Assembly (NCBI GenBank): GCA_944323585.1
Contig: CALUTA010000114.1
Coordinates: 1-5,118 of the forward strand
Reading direction: 5' to 3'
DNA length: 5,118 nt
From: Candidatus Gastranaerophilales bacterium
GTDB taxonomy: Bacteria; Cyanobacteriota; Vampirovibrionia; Gastranaerophilales; Gastranaerophilaceae
Part shown: positions 5,104-5,118 of the stretch, in pieces
How positions within the stretch are numbered: position 1 is the stretch's first letter
How the letters are laid out: each line of letters starts with the position of its first letter
The notes under the pieces: generated by a model
Database searches by the model: none
What the model was told of the DNA's origin: nothing
Seen by the model: the letters and a program-made list of their open reading frames with translations, nothing else
Program-made: the position numbers and the translations under genes

Positions 5104-5118
5104 ATAAAAATACTATCA
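5104..5118 (-). promoter_or_regulatory. Candidate extended -10 element directly before ribE
   Basis: On the minus strand TGATAGTAT (5118-5110) reads as TGn plus TAGTAT (4 of 6 to TATAAT), and exactly 6 bases separate it from the ATG at 5103. Transcription from it would begin on the start codon. The -35 region is beyond the window edge, so the call rests on the -10 alone. If ribE instead follows an upstream rib gene, this would be ordinary AT-rich spacer. Confidence 0.35.

Overview
This AT-rich bacterial window carries six protein-coding genes plus the start of a seventh, packed tightly with no gene-free stretch over about 150 bases. Protein families and style (low GC, mixed start signals, fused ribBA) fit a small, AT-rich anaerobe-like bacterial genome. 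A gut Vampirovibrionia/Gastranaerophilales-type organism is one possibility, but nothing in the window proves a taxon. No rRNA, tRNA, CRISPR array or insertion sequence was seen.

Layout. From the right edge, a minus-strand cluster runs leftward: ribE (riboflavin synthase alpha chain), ribBA (DHBP synthase fused to GTP cyclohydrolase II, start overlapping the ribE stop as TGATG), a two-domain GNAT-type acetyltransferase 36 bases further on, and a 363-residue protein with a Ser/Ala-rich linker and a FliK-like C-terminal region 32 bases after that. The last gene meets a short plus-strand ribbon-helix-helix (RHH) regulator tail to tail with only 13 bases between stops. The RHH gene is divergent, across a 148-base promoter region, from a minus-strand gene for an unusual membrane-anchored Hsp20/alpha-crystallin protein. 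That gene ends at a clear intrinsic terminator. Eighteen bases beyond the hairpin tract begins a response-regulator receiver domain that is cut by the left edge.

Function. ribE and ribBA supply the two entry reactions and the final reaction of riboflavin synthesis; ribD and ribH are not in the window. The acetyltransferase and the FliK-like protein may share that transcript, but no functional link is visible. The RHH protein has no toxin partner beside it and is best placed to act on its own divergent promoter region, and so perhaps on the Hsp20 gene.

Most notable are two kinds of translation start. The Hsp20, RHH and acetyltransferase genes have good Shine-Dalgarno sequences. In contrast, ribE, the FliK-like gene and the response-regulator gene have none, and each has a -10-like hexamer ending 6 or 7 bases before the ATG, as expected for leaderless mRNAs. 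Other points worth a look are the Cys/His- and Met-rich N-terminal half of the membrane Hsp20 and a terminator-like perfect palindrome antisense to ribBA.
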